A stretch of DNA of 64,000 nt from Manduca sexta. Taxonomy: Eukaryota; Arthropoda; Insecta; Lepidoptera; Sphingidae. Position numbers and translations under genes: made by a program. The notes under the pieces are model-generated. The model made no database searches and was not told the origin of the DNA. It was given only the letters and a program-made list of their open reading frames with translations. Positions 12,440 through 22,867 of this stretch are shown piece after piece. Numbering within the stretch: the stretch's first letter is position 1; each line of letters opens with the position of its first letter. Location of the stretch: NCBI RefSeq assembly GCF_014839805.1, contig NC_051135.1, forward strand, positions 10,729,291 to 10,793,290, written 5' to 3'.

Positions 12440-14653
12440 AACAATGTTACGAGTATGTTTAACCATTAAGAAGCTTTGCCTCGTAAGAAAACATTCAAAA
12501 CAACGAAACAAAATTCTCATTAACTTCTTACAACGGAAACCGTGAAGGTCGAAGAAATCCGCTTCATTTTTCCGGCTTGTTCAGAACAGTGGAATATTCA
12601 CGTCACGGCGTGGTCTTTGATGGCCTTGAGCTTTTATTCTGACAAACGTCTTAAGCGCTCGCTTATTCTAGAGTTGCATATTTGAGATGTTTCTGTTTTT
12701 TATATAATGGTGTTTAAAAGTATTTATTGTCGGCTTTTTCGATTTGGATCTACATTACGATAGTGTTTTAGGAACGTAATGTGGGTATTGCGAGGAAAAT
12801 TTTCACTGGAAAAACCATTGAGTTTGGCTGGCTGGCCGTTTACATAAATTGCATCAATTTCGAGGTAAATTGTAATAACCAAATTTATAATTAAAATCTG
12901 CCAATAAAGATTTTATTAATGCCGCGGTATACCAATTCACACGTACATGTCTTGAGCATTATAGATTAAAATTTGAAATAATAAAAAAAACGATTTCTAC
13001 AAAAAAAACAGAATAAGTACAAAATAAAATTTCCCCAATCAAGAAATTCTCCAAATAAACTCATTATCCAAACATTATAAACCCAAACACCATATAAAAA
13101 CATTGCAAGAAAGATGGCTTAATTAATTATCTTTTCATGACTCCACAGTTACCGCTGTATGGACGCCTTATATCCTGGAACGTAGCGAGTAAGATCCCCG
13201 GGGCACGGACCCGCACAAATTAATACGCGCAATAAATTTTATTGACCGACCCTAATGTGTAGACGGAATATCTTTGGACCTTACCGAAGGCTAATTTTGT
13301 GTTCGCCTTTGCTGTATAGAGATGTCGTAATATTAGTGAAAGACGAAACAGGTTAACTGTTTTTTCTATGTTAAATAATTTAATTATTAAATAATAAAAT
13401 GCCCACATAACTTCTAACTAACCTCTCTTCCATAATAGACTATCGCCAAAACAGCAATAAGGTCATCATTAAATGTTAAAAATCATCCAAAATACCACAA
13501 AAATCACGGATCAAATAAAATTATAATGTCATTGAATGAAAATACAACAGCAAAATCATTACGTACCGTGTTTTGACATGTAAATGTTTATGTATTCTCG
13601 TACAAACTAGTTAGGGAAATCAATCTGTAAACAATTTTGTTACTGCGTTGAACTGTCACGTGTTATTTATCCATAAAATATTATTATTCAGCAATATTCT
13701 GTATATTTAATAATGTAATATAAGTAGCATAATTAAATAAAAATAATTTTATACCGCCGCATTACCCTTCAAGAATACTTCCTTAACATTTTTTTGTTAC
13801 TCATCCAAATACCCAATACCATAAATTACTTGAATAACTCTCGCAGAAAAAGAATTGGGTCCCCAAATGTTGATTACGGCCCTGCCGCGTCATTACTTTC
13901 ACCCCGTAGGGTACTTTTGTAATATGTGTCCTCAAAAGGGGGCCGCAATTTATGTTTTACCTGTCTTGCACAGCTGAGCGCGGCCCCTTATTCAAATCCT
14001 TATATTAGGGACCTTAATCGTTTATCACCTATGTGCACTAGGGTTAAGCATGTTTGGGTTAGGGCTTTTTTGCTTGTTTCTTTAGCGAAGGGTAGAAATT
14101 TGATTTTTTTTTGTGTAAACCCGTGCTATTGAAGTTTTAATCGTGTGTTAAAGTGTTTATTTGTTAATTGGTGTATTTTTTGTGAGGGGAATGCTTTTTG
14201 TACTTAGTTTTTTTTTGGTATAGAGATTGTTATTATTCAAAAATAGAAGGAAATCTAAGGACGTATGGAATCAAATGGAACCATCATAGCGGATTAAGAG
14301 CTTGAAATACGTAAAATAATACTTATTATTATTGTTATTCATGTAGATACAAAACCCAAATTAAGTCTAATATAAGCTAATATTATACTTGCGAGGGAAC
14401 ACTGTCACTCAATAAAGATTAAACCTAGTTTGGTTGCCAGGGACCAAAACTTTGTTAAGTAAAACATTTTTGTGAAATAAAAAAGAAATTAATGAATTAA
14501 TCATTCTTAATAAGTAATTTATGTGAATTTTGTTTAGATTAATATTCAGGTAGAACCACATCAGGTTTAGAATGTCTAAAGCTATAAAATCTATTCTACA
14601 AAGTAACTCTAAATTATACCTTTTATAGAAATTAACTTGATACTAAACTTTAT
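12440..14653. other. no gene seen (intergenic)
   Basis: AT-rich. The block ACTTCTTACAACGGAAACCGT occurs at 11652 and again at 12523, so a short stretch before and after the minisatellite is duplicated. Nothing else recognised. Confidence 0.5.
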
Positions 14654-14875
14654 AATGATTTCTTATGTTACTATACCGCGAATGTCAGATATTAAAATAA
14701 AATTATTTTGCGGATTTTATCGCGTTTTTACATTATAATTTACTCCCGACGTTTCGAAGACTTTGCAGTTTTCGTAGTCACGGGGCGCACTAGACACTGT
14801 GAGCTCATTCTACGTAATTAGGACCGCCAACAGTTGAATTTAAAAAAACAATATTGTGTATTGTAACTTTTGATT
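14654..14875 (-). mobile_element. foldback retroposon copy H2
   Basis: Tail at left (AATGATTTCTTATGTTACTA), arm GCGGATTTTATCGCG, CCCGACGTTTCGAAGACTTT block, then CACTGTGAGCTCATTCTACG, which matches the middle of copy H5 in reverse. 5'-truncated, right boundary fuzzy. Confidence 0.65.
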
Positions 14876-15456
14876 TTTTGTACGACCAACGCTTTAATCC
14901 GTTTATAAGTAAGTCAATGTAAGATTTAAAGTAAAAGTCACAGGAGTTACCACAGGACAGCCATCGCTAAAGTAAAAGCCGTAATTGCCACAACATCATA
15001 ATTAGACAAAATAATCGTAACATCACTGATTGATTAACAAAGAAAAATGACCGCTACACAAATATATCTAACAACGTAAATCGTATGAAGCGACACGATA
15101 AAACGCAATTCTAACCAACAATAGAACTAAATCCCTGAAAAGCGATCTAAATACAAGCGTCCTTTCAGATTGCACTGTATTATCTTTCTTCTAATACAAT
15201 GGACAGCTAACAATTCCAATTAGACGTTCTCTACAATGGACCCGTTCGATCACAAACGTTCGAGCATTGTATCGGGTCTACCTTAATGGAGTGAACTACA
15301 CTGGTTATCCGAATGAATCCGATTTGGACGTAGTAATCTATTGTGGACTAGAAGTATTTGGAAGGACACTTTTCTATTGAGTTTGGGTTAAGTTGTTTGG
15401 AAATATCTATTTTTATTTTTTGGGATAGGCCGTTTACATTTTATATTAATATGAAT

Positions 15457-15500
15457 AACAGCCCTGTATTATATAATGTCACTTTGCTGAGTATCTCTAT
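15457..15500 (-). mobile_element. SINE family T, 3' end remnant
   Basis: AACAGCCCTGTATTATATAA...GCTGAG resembles the family T 3' end only. Short and diverged. Confidence 0.4.
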
Positions 15501-15766
15501 TGGTTTTAGTAGATTATTTTAATACTACAAAAATATGTCAACACTTATGTTTTGTATAGCTTTTGTTTTTAACACACCTCTCTGCTGTCATGTCATGAAA
15601 AAAATATCAGAAAACGCGACGCTGTATTTGGCACGCGGCAGACTTGGAAAGCTTGCTTTGCTATTTGGTTGATTTTTATCTGGTTACTAAAACTGCAGTA
15701 GTATAAAACTAAAAAATAAAACTTTAAACCACCAAAAAAATAAAACCTACGAAGCAAACATGAATT

Positions 15767-15936
15767 ATGATTAAAATTAATTATTTTTCGGATTTTATTG
15801 CGGTTTTTATATATTATTTTGATTTTCTCTTGACGTTTCGAAGACTTTACAGCCTTCGTGGTCACGGAGCGGACTGAGGTTTTGGACATCCGCAAAGTCT
15901 AACATTCGCGTAAACATAAGAAATCATTATTAAATA
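15767..15936 (+). mobile_element. foldback retroposon copy H3
   Basis: Left arm AATTAATTATTTTTCGGATT, TTTCGAAGACTTTACAGCC block, GTCACGGAGCGGACTGAGG, then joined directly to the tail AACATTCGCGTAAACATAAG...ATCATTA. The right arm is deleted. Confidence 0.65.
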
Positions 15937-16682
15937 CAATTGCCTATAAGATATCCAGTGTAATGTTTACGACAAAATTCCAATTAACATAGGCTCACAC
16001 CACTTCACTATTAATGTAGGTATTTCACCATAATATATTCTAATTGATTTTACGTTGTTAATTACAAAAGGCTTCCACAACTAACCGCTTCATACTATCA
16101 TAAATCGAATTTGTTAATTAGCACAAACATTAATGAGGAAATCGCGAGGGATTCTTGTTAATCACTGTTTCCTGGTGATTGTTTCTCCCTCCCGCCCCCC
16201 CTTATTATCCCCTGCTACGGTAATTTACACCGAACCTTCTGTAACTTTACCCTTTTTATGTCTTTTTTACAACGATTACTCAAAACTTCCGAAGGTACTG
16301 TCCCTTAGATGCCTTGGATCTGATGATTTAATTTTCAGTAGTTCAAGAGTTTGAGTTAATTTCCTTTTGGGATGAGCTTATACTGTATTTTTTGAAGGAT
16401 ACAGTCTATTATAGAGTACTTCGTACATATTAAGGACCTGTTTCATAATGTCCAAATGAATGTTTTTCGGGAATAAGTGAATAAAACAGTAAGAATATTC
16501 TTTTGTTTACTATTTATCTGGGAGCATGGCTTTTGTATTTGGTCACCTTATATTATTATTCGACGATTAGCGATTACTTAGACATCATGGAACAGGCCTA
16601 AAGATTTTAAGAACCGAATAATTGTGTCGTAATATGTAAATTGATATTTATATGATCCATCTGAGAAATAAAAAATCCAATA
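15937..16682. other. no gene seen (intergenic)
   Basis: No domain or named repeat between foldback copy H3 and the MITE at 16683. Confidence 0.5.
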
Positions 16683-17049
16683 GGGTATTTGACTTATGTT
16701 TATTTATAACGATTATAAAATATGTACATCGTATTAATTCTAAAACAGAAGAAGGCATTGAAATTTGGTGAAAAATCTATAAGTTAAAAACCATTGAAAT
16801 TAGGTAGTAGGGGTGCTTGTCAAAATACAGAAAAGGGACAAATACTTGCATGTGACGTCAGCAGGCATTAACCTGCGTGTGAAAGAAAGAGATGGCGCGA
16901 AATCCTCACTCCACACCACTCCTTCACGTGGCAATATTTGAAATTTTAATTATTACTACATATCTCATCGATTATTAATTCTGTTTTCACAAAAGGATTT
17001 CTTTTTGTATGAAATAATGCACAAAATCAAACATAGTCATACCTATACC
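16683..17049. mobile_element. MITE with GGGTATTTGAC termini, copy 2, just upstream of TEP exon 1
   Basis: Left terminus GGGTATTTGACTTATG is intact; the right end (CATAGTCATACCTATACC) is decayed. It shares CTGTTTTCACAAAAGGATTT and TGTGACGTCAGCAGG with copy 1. It carries an intact TGACGTCA (CRE-like) site about 350 bp upstream of the TEP ATG. Confidence 0.7.
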
Positions 17050-17140
17050 TTATTATAATTTCAATAAAATATTACTCACATACAAGTTTTGCATATCATG
17101 TAGGTACGGACATAAACACAAGCCACAACTAACCGACGTG

Positions 17141-17208
17141 CTTGTTACAGATTGCGGCTTGACGAGGCAATATCCTGCGTGTAAGGAAATGCGCTGACCG
17201 TTCACATC
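17141..17208 (+). promoter_or_regulatory. TEP gene 5' UTR with candidate splice acceptor and two-codon uORF
   Basis: CTTGTTACAG at 17141-17150 is a plausible 3' splice site. If used, 17151-17208 is the end of a 5' UTR exon and the promoter lies further upstream, outside this stretch. If unused, the transcription start is nearby. A minimal upstream ORF (ATG CGC TGA, 17189-17197) ends 11 nt before the main ATG. A MITE (16683-17049) ends about 100 bp upstream. No TATA box or initiator could be assigned. Confidence 0.4.
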
Positions 17209-17276
17209 ATGGCTGCGGAAACGCTGATACTCCTTGCTGTGCAGCTGGCGTTGGCCAGTGCCGGGAAGTGTACCAC
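17209..17276 (+). CDS. TEP / alpha-2-macroglobulin family protein, coding exon 1 (signal peptide)
   Basis: First coding exon of a secreted protein that continues at 44585. Seen: the ATG at 17209 opens 22 codons plus 2 nt, followed by a consensus donor (AC|GTAAGT at 17277). The peptide starts MAAETLILLAVQLALASA, a classic signal peptide with a hydrophobic core at residues 5-16 and an ASA|G cleavage site, then GKCT. The phase-2 end joins perfectly to exon 2 (AC + G = Thr), giving ...KCTTGFSVVAPE. Known of the family: TEPs, CD109 and macroglobulin-complement-related proteins are secreted immune or protease-trapping proteins that begin with a signal peptide directly before macroglobulin domain MG1. 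No later domain is in the window, so the assignment rests on MG1 only. An upstream two-codon ORF and a possible 5' UTR splice acceptor are listed separately. Confidence 0.7.
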
Positions 17277-17332
17277 GTAAGTATTGTACTTAGGCCGACT
17301 CAAATAATTATAAAATGTATTGTACACTCACA

Positions 17333-17579
17333 CAACACCACGCATTTATCTCCGAAGGGATATGCAGAGGCGCAACCAGGGCACCCTTTTCGACAAGTGA
17401 GTTTCGTACCATGATGAGATAGCGGGCGAGTCTATCGCCAAATCGGACACAATTCCAGACTCCGGGTTGATACTAAGCAGAAAAACCCAAATACCACTTT
17501 GCCCGACCCAGGATTCGAATCCAGGACCTTAGAGTGCTGTCGTACCACGCATGCAGTACAACTACGCCACCGAAGCAGT
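17333..17579 (-). mobile_element. tRNA-derived SINE (family S), TEP intron 1
   Basis: Full-length antisense copy. The head (GCCACCGAAGCAGTC reversed) and box B (GGATTCGAATCC on +) are at the right, the tail (CGCATTTATCTCCGAAGGG) at the left. It starts about 55 bp after TEP exon 1. Confidence 0.8.
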
Positions 17580-17637
17580 CAAAAAATTTCTTGTAAAAGT
17601 AACAAAAATGTCAATAACAGCCTAGGTCAGTTTTATA

Positions 17638-18277
17638 CAGTGTCATTTTGACATTGCGTTACTAAATGAAACTATAAACTCGACTTTACCTTTGCTAAAA
17701 TTGTTCCAAAATCATTTATGAATAACGAATATTATTACCAAAAGTTCCAGTTTTACTTTTCCGTTTTTTTATTATTTTGTAGTTTAGTGCCAATACCGCG
17801 TGTGCCTGAGTGTATTTCTGAATGAAAATGTGATTTTTCCCGTGCAACGAATTCTCTTAGAGCATTAGTGGCATTAGTGCGTGTAAAATTATTATTTATT
17901 TTGTTCAAAATTGATCCTTTTTTGTTTTACATCTATAATTCGAGTAACTTATTTTAAGGCGATACCTCAAGGTCCATTTTCATACATTTTGTTTCACCTT
18001 TAATCTGGGTAACTAAACAAGTATTGGCAAGTAAAGAATTTAAATTCACGTCTAGTTAGTGATTAGTTCTCGCAGTTGAAAGAAAAACGTAAAAATAATT
18101 AATAATCATGGATATTTCGGCCTTTAAAATTTCGTCATATTAAATTTTAGTTTAGTTACCGAGATTTAAGGTGAAACAAAATGTATGAAAATGGACCTTG
18201 AGGTATCGCCTTAAAGTACTATTTCAAGAAGATAAGGAAACGGTTTCATTTAGTAACGTAATATCAATTTAATTGTG
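17638..18277. mobile_element. mariner-type MITE M1, interrupted by a TTAA-flanked MITE
   Basis: Left terminus TA|CAGTGTCATTTTGACATTGC...ACTAAATGAAAC, right terminus GTTTCATTTAGTAACGTAAT with decay. It shares the interior CGAATTCTCTTAGAG...GTGCGTGTAAAATTA with copies M2 and M3. Split by the 17958-18210 element. Confidence 0.75.
17958..18210. mobile_element. piggyBac-like MITE inside M1, TTAA target duplication
   Basis: Inverted termini GGCGATACCTCAAGGTCCAT...TTTCACCTT of nearly 60 bp, flanked by TTAA at 17954-17957 and 18211-18214. 253 bp, no coding. TTAA duplication is characteristic of piggyBac-type transposition, but the terminal GGC is not the usual CCC/CCY, so the superfamily is tentative. 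Confidence 0.75.
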
Positions 18278-18437
18278 ACTTTATATATATATGCCATACT
18301 CTAACTAATCGAACGAAAAATGTGATCCGCACGCAAACATACAAAATAACATCACGTGTCATGTGAAAAAATAAATACAAACCTCAGTTATTATTTTAAG
18401 GTATGTTAATTGTCATTATTATTTAATTTGAATAGCT

Positions 18438-18443
18438 TTTATT
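18438..18443 (-). terminator. candidate polyadenylation signal of the gustatory receptor
   Basis: AATAAA on the - strand, about 125 nt downstream of the receptor stop codon and the first canonical hexamer there. It lies between the stop and the mariner-type MITE that ends near 18277, so a short 3' UTR would avoid that element. Confidence 0.45.
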
Positions 18444-18568
18444 CTATTTAAATTATTAATACCCGTCCTTAAATAAGTCATCTTAAATCTATTTGCTGTA
18501 TTCTTACATTAACGTTCAAATTCCAACAACTAAGCTACACTAAACTTCTACAGCAACATAAACTGTAA

Positions 18569-20743
18569 TTAATATTTGAACTGCAAGATTGCTATAATGT
18601 AGGTAGCGATCATACTAAAATAACTAAGGAAGAGATTCAGGTCCGTTTGAAAACGAGGCCATATTGTGATCGTCAAAGGAAACACCTCGATGTATTCCAA
18701 AGCATCGTTGATTCGCTGGCGTAGAATTTTATCTGCAATATCAATCATTATTGTAAGCATAAACTACAACGCAGAACTTTCGTGGGTTTTCTAGTATTAT
18801 TTGACTAGGACTGGATCTACGGGGAGTTAAATTTTGGCGGCCATTCGAAAAACGTAGCCAAAATCATTCTGAGCATGCATAAAAAATATGTGTTGCGTCA
18901 CATCGAAATTTGGTAATGGTAAGTTGAAAAAGATTACAACTAACAAAAGCAGAAGAAGATTTCTATTAAAAAAATAACAAACAACTGCTAGGCACAGATT
19001 TCCTCTACTACAGAGAGGGATTAGGCCCTAATCCACTACGCTGGCCTAGTGCGGATTGGTAGACTTCACACAACCTCAAAATTCCTATAGAGAAATTCTC
19101 CAGATTTCCTCACGATGCTTTCCTTTACCGTTAAATGGTGGACAACGCACCCAAAATTCCTCAGTCAGATTACATATTCGTAAATGATCATTCTCCAACA
19201 GGTCAAAGAACACATCGACAATTCTGTCTATAAAATTCTCTTACCTTTACAATCAATAAGTTGATCAGCCAAAATAATTTGCGCTCCGTACATAGAATTA
19301 GCAGTTAATTCAACCAAAAATGCAGGAGTGAAGACTAAAAATATTTCATAGATGGCGCCAGTAAGAAATTCATAAATATAAAATGTTTCCTGTAAAATTA
19401 ATTAAAGAATTTCTTTAATTCCTTCTTTTCTTCTATTCTCTCTTATTAAAGAGAATTCTTTTATTAAAGAGATATTTACAAAAACAATATCTGCTCTTAG
19501 TTAATCTTAAACATGTTCTGCATATGGCGGAAAGGGTTTTAAAAGAGTTTAGAGCAATTTTTAAAAAATGAACCTGATATTTGTAACCAATATAAAGAAA
19601 AATCATCAATCATTAATAACATTAAGTGTAAAATATGATTAATACCAAGTATACTATCAAATGATTTGACAAAATTTCGAATATCGATGCTAAGAATCTA
19701 TAAAATAATACTTCATTAGCAAAATGATTACTTACCGTACTTAAAACTTCTGTTAAAATAAAATATAACCATAAATAAATCCTTAAGTTTAAAAACACAA
19801 ATGGAAAGATTATCTGCAAAAAAATATACAATTATTAGTCAAACGAAACCATTCAAATTAGAATTCCTATAATTCATAACATACCAATAATAAAAATTAA
19901 ACTATTTTCGGATTATCGCGGTTTTTATATTTCCACTCCGTGACCACGAAGTCTGCGGTCTTCGAAATGTCAGGAGAACATTAAAATATAAAAACTGCGA
20001 TCATAAAATCGCTTAATTTAATGTCTAACATTCGAGTAAACATAAGAAATCATTATACATACCAATAATTTAAGCATTTTTGTTGATCTCAGCGAGTTAT
20101 ATAGATATTCATAATCGTTTATAAATGTGGCAACAATAGCAACCTTTTCTTCATCTAGCGCAGTTCTATTTAAACCGTTCTTTAACGCATTTTTAAACTT
20201 AAGGGTGCTAAGATATATCCAATAGAATATAAATATTATCGGATATAAATTTGCGGGAATTGATAAATAAAAAAGGAATTCACCAAGGTTTTTTACATGG
20301 AAGGTTTCAACGAACGTATCATCACTCGAAATATAGAAAGCAATAACCGTTCCCAAGAGCCAATATATGAATATTAATGCACTTCTCGGTTCTTTGCCTC
20401 CAAAAATGTTTTTAACATGCGAATGGAATTTGAAAACATAGGTTTGCTTAGTAATTAACGAAATACTATAATTTACTAATATTTGTAACAAATTGCACAC
20501 ACACTCTATTACGTCAATAATGGATTCACCGTAAAACATTAGCCATATCCACAACATTACCACATGAACGGATAAATAAGCAACACAATACATTTTTGCT
20601 AGAAATTGAATTGTTTTTGAATCGCTAATGTCGTAGTAATAGCCAAAAATAAATCTATAAATCATTGTAAATTTTAATGAGAATAGAGAATTGATTATTT
20701 TCTTCATAATATTTCTGTCGCTGTTGTTCGTTTCGGTAAACAT
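18569..20743 (-). CDS. Gr: insect gustatory receptor, complete, 4 exons, 355 aa
   Basis: Seven-transmembrane chemoreceptor (7tm_7 family), a ligand-gated ion channel in taste neuron membranes, usually for bitter or plant compounds in Lepidoptera. Coding exons on the - strand: 20743-20063 (681 nt, donor G|GTATGT), 19813-19736 (78 nt, acceptor TTTTTTTGCAG, donor ACG|GTAAGT), 19389-19245 (145 nt, acceptor ATTTTACAG, donor AAAG|GTAAGA) and 18732-18569 (164 nt, acceptor GATATTGCAG). Phases are 0, 0 and 1, and the total of 1068 nt is open with one terminal stop. Hydrophobic segments lie near residues 50-70, 77-98, 121-139, 155-180, 228-249, 264-285 and 331-352, which makes seven. The C terminus carries the family signature TY-x5-QF (TYIIAILQF, residues 345-353). 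Small C-terminal exons in phases 0/0/1 are typical of insect Grs. The gene lies wholly inside TEP intron 1 on the opposite strand. Lepidopteran bitter-type Gr is the best guess; the ligand cannot be inferred. Confidence 0.9.
18978..19180 (-). mobile_element. SINE family T fragment in Gr intron 3
   Basis: CTGGCCTAGTGCGGATTGGT, ACTTCACACAACCTC and TTTCCTCACGATGCTTTCC show a diverged copy. It is in the same orientation as the receptor gene, within the intron between 19245 and 18732. Confidence 0.65.
19892..20056 (+). mobile_element. foldback retroposon copy H4, in Gr intron 1, TSD over the splice donor
   Basis: Shows the family hallmarks: left arm starting near AATTAAACTATTTTCGG, a central TTCGAA block, a partly complementary right arm, and the fixed tail ending CATAAGAAATCATTA. 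It is flanked by a 13-bp direct repeat ACATACCAATAAT at 19879-19891 and 20057-20069. Read on the - strand that duplication is ATTATTG|GTATGT, which is the end of Gr exon 1 plus its donor. Confidence 0.85.
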
Positions 20744-20760
20744 CGCGCGTCCGATTAATA

Positions 20761-21055
20761 TTTTTTTTAATCTTTATTTAAGGTGCTTGGTCGTTGTTTC
20801 ACAGCTATATCGCTCCGTATGTCCACTTTTACCCGTGCCTACTAACTTTTGATGAAATCAAAATATTTTTTTAATAAAGCCTCTTCTGATACAGGAACCG
20901 ACAAAAACTATTTATGCTGCCCACATTAAAGCTCAAAGTATGAGGCCCACTCTTCACACACTCCGACAAAACATGACGTACGTCATCTCTTACTCCACAG
21001 TCAGAGCAGTTTGGGCCGCTTGATATTGACTGCAATAGAAACTTACACATCAAGG
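20761..21055 (-). mobile_element. non-LTR retrotransposon 3' end (jockey-like), directly upstream of Gr
   Basis: On the - strand 21053-20874 encodes a cysteine/histidine motif, CSDCGVRDDVRHVLSEC, of the kind found near the C terminus of jockey-type LINE ORF2 (Cx2C...HxxxxC). A stop follows, then about 110 nt of 3' UTR ending in AATAAAG and an A-run at 20768-20761. Orientation and tail identify a 5'-truncated LINE insertion. The tail ends about 17 bp before the Gr start codon, so the receptor's 5' UTR and core promoter are LINE-derived or lie beyond the LINE. I could not find a target-site duplication. Confidence 0.6.
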
Positions 21056-21514
21056 TCTACCGCTCTATTTTTATCTATAAATAAACCCATAATTTCTATT
21101 ATATTTCTTATTATATAACACTGAAGTAAGTTTGTTTGTTCTCTAACGTTATTTAGTATGAAACGTTTTTTATACTTTTTTATTTATTCTACCTAATGGA
21201 GTATGTTTGATTTTGTAAAGTTTAATCTCTGAATTGAACTTGATGTTTGATATTTGTACATCTTTATTTTGCTTTGTGTTTAATCAAAACGAATTTGATA
21301 TTATATTTACTTGTCTAAAAGTAGGAATAATTTGTGTAAAATTAAGGTATGTTACACAGGTATTTATGTTAATTTTATTTGATTGTAATAGAATTTAACA
21401 GCTAATGTAGATAGTAATCATTTATTACCATTCATTTGGAAGCATAGATTAGCATGTGTATTTCGTATTTGGTCAGCTTATACATTTGGCATGGCATTTG
21501 CTCAGAAGTTGGTA

Positions 21515-21844
21515 TAATAATACCAGCCCTGTACTATATACTTGCCCACTGCTGAGCACGGGCCACCTCTACTCTACTGAGAGGGATAAGGCCTTAGTCC
21601 ACCACGCTGGCCTAGTGCGGATTGGTAGACTTCACACACCTTCGAAATTCCTATAGAGAACTTCTCAGATGTGCAGGTTTCCTCACGATATTTTCCTTCA
21701 CCGTTAAAGCGAACGATAAATTCACAAAGAATACACACATTATGATTTTTTTTAGAAAAGTCAGAGGTGTGTGCCCTTGGGATTTGAACCTGCGGACATT
21801 CGTCTTGGCAGTCCGTTCCACACCCAACTAGGCTATCGCCGCTT
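21515..21844 (-). mobile_element. second tRNA-derived SINE (family T), full length
   Basis: Read on the - strand it starts GCGGCGATAGCCTAGTTGGG (box A) and has box B GGTTCAAATCC. The body includes GAGGAAACCTGCACATCTG and GGCCAGCGTGGTGGACTAAG, and the 3' end is CAGCAGTGGGCAAGTATATA...ATTATT. It differs from family S in body and tail. The 3' end, with its ATT repeat, resembles lepidopteran RTE-like LINE 3' ends, suggesting shared retrotransposition. Confidence 0.8.
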
Positions 21845-21910
21845 ACAGAAATTGCGATACAGGGCCATTATTAAATATTCTAATTTTAATCACTTTATAC
21901 AATATCTCTC

Positions 21911-22092
21911 AGAAGTCGGGTCGGGAGAAGTTATATTGGGTACTCTGGAATTCGTGCCCGATGTGGCGATAGGCTCCTGTTCTATCATGGGATGGAATAT
22001 ACATCATAAAGAGGATGCACTAGTAGCTCCACTGCCTACTCCTTTGATAAAAGGCGTGAGTGTCTATCGTCGAGTTACTGCAAGGACTCACT
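21911..22092 (+). mobile_element. tRNA-derived SINE (family S), 5'-truncated
   Basis: Matches the body only: CTGGAATTCGTGCCCGATGT, GGCGATAGGCTCCTG, ATCATGGGATGG and CACTGCCTACTCC. The tRNA head is missing. Confidence 0.65.
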
Positions 22093-22867
22093 AATTGCAA
22101 AAAATCAAGTACAGTTTATAACGCCCTGAACATAATATAATATTTAACATACTCACTCGATTTTCAGAATAAAATTTTTATCTAAGATGATATAGGGAAA
22201 ACAATATAACTAAAAGTGGCTTAATTCATACTTTTGTATTTGTCAGTTAATGAGTTCTTGGAGTAAGCCGAGGTGTGTACCTACTGTCAGAAGTGTTTTA
22301 TGTCAAACAGGCTTTTCTAAAACATTCTTCAAAAACTAACCCGCATTATAAGGCGGACTGCGGGAAAAACTTGTATCTAATAATTAAGTTGTGTTGTATT
22401 TCTGTTGAATATTACAGCACTAATGTATTGAAATAAAATTAAGGATAATTGCACGTATATTTTTATGGAGTCGATAGTGTTCTGTTTATAAAACCTTGAA
22501 CGGTTTCTGAACTAAATACCAGTTATTTTATTGAATAATTTTGGCCAAATTAAGCTTAAAATTATAGTTTCTTATGTTTATGCGAATTTTATGCACTGAA
22601 ATAAAACAAGTTATACAGATTTATACATTATTTTGTCATACAAATTAATTGTTGAGTAATCTTAACCGTTTACTTAGCAGATAGCGCACGCAATGGAGGC
22701 TCTCATAAGAAATAAATTTTCCCCGTTTTTGCAACATTTTTCATGAATGCTCGGCTCATATTGGTGATAGCGTGATGTTATAGAGTCTACAGCGTTCCTC
22801 CATAAATAAGCTAACTGAAATATTATTTATCAATTCGAACAGTAGTTTCTGGGATTAGTTCAAACAT

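Noticed and set aside
20018..20062. Extension of receptor exon 1 to the stop at 20018
   Set aside because: The last 14 codons are encoded by a duplicated donor and the tail of retroposon H4. A consensus donor at 20062 joins in frame to the next exon.
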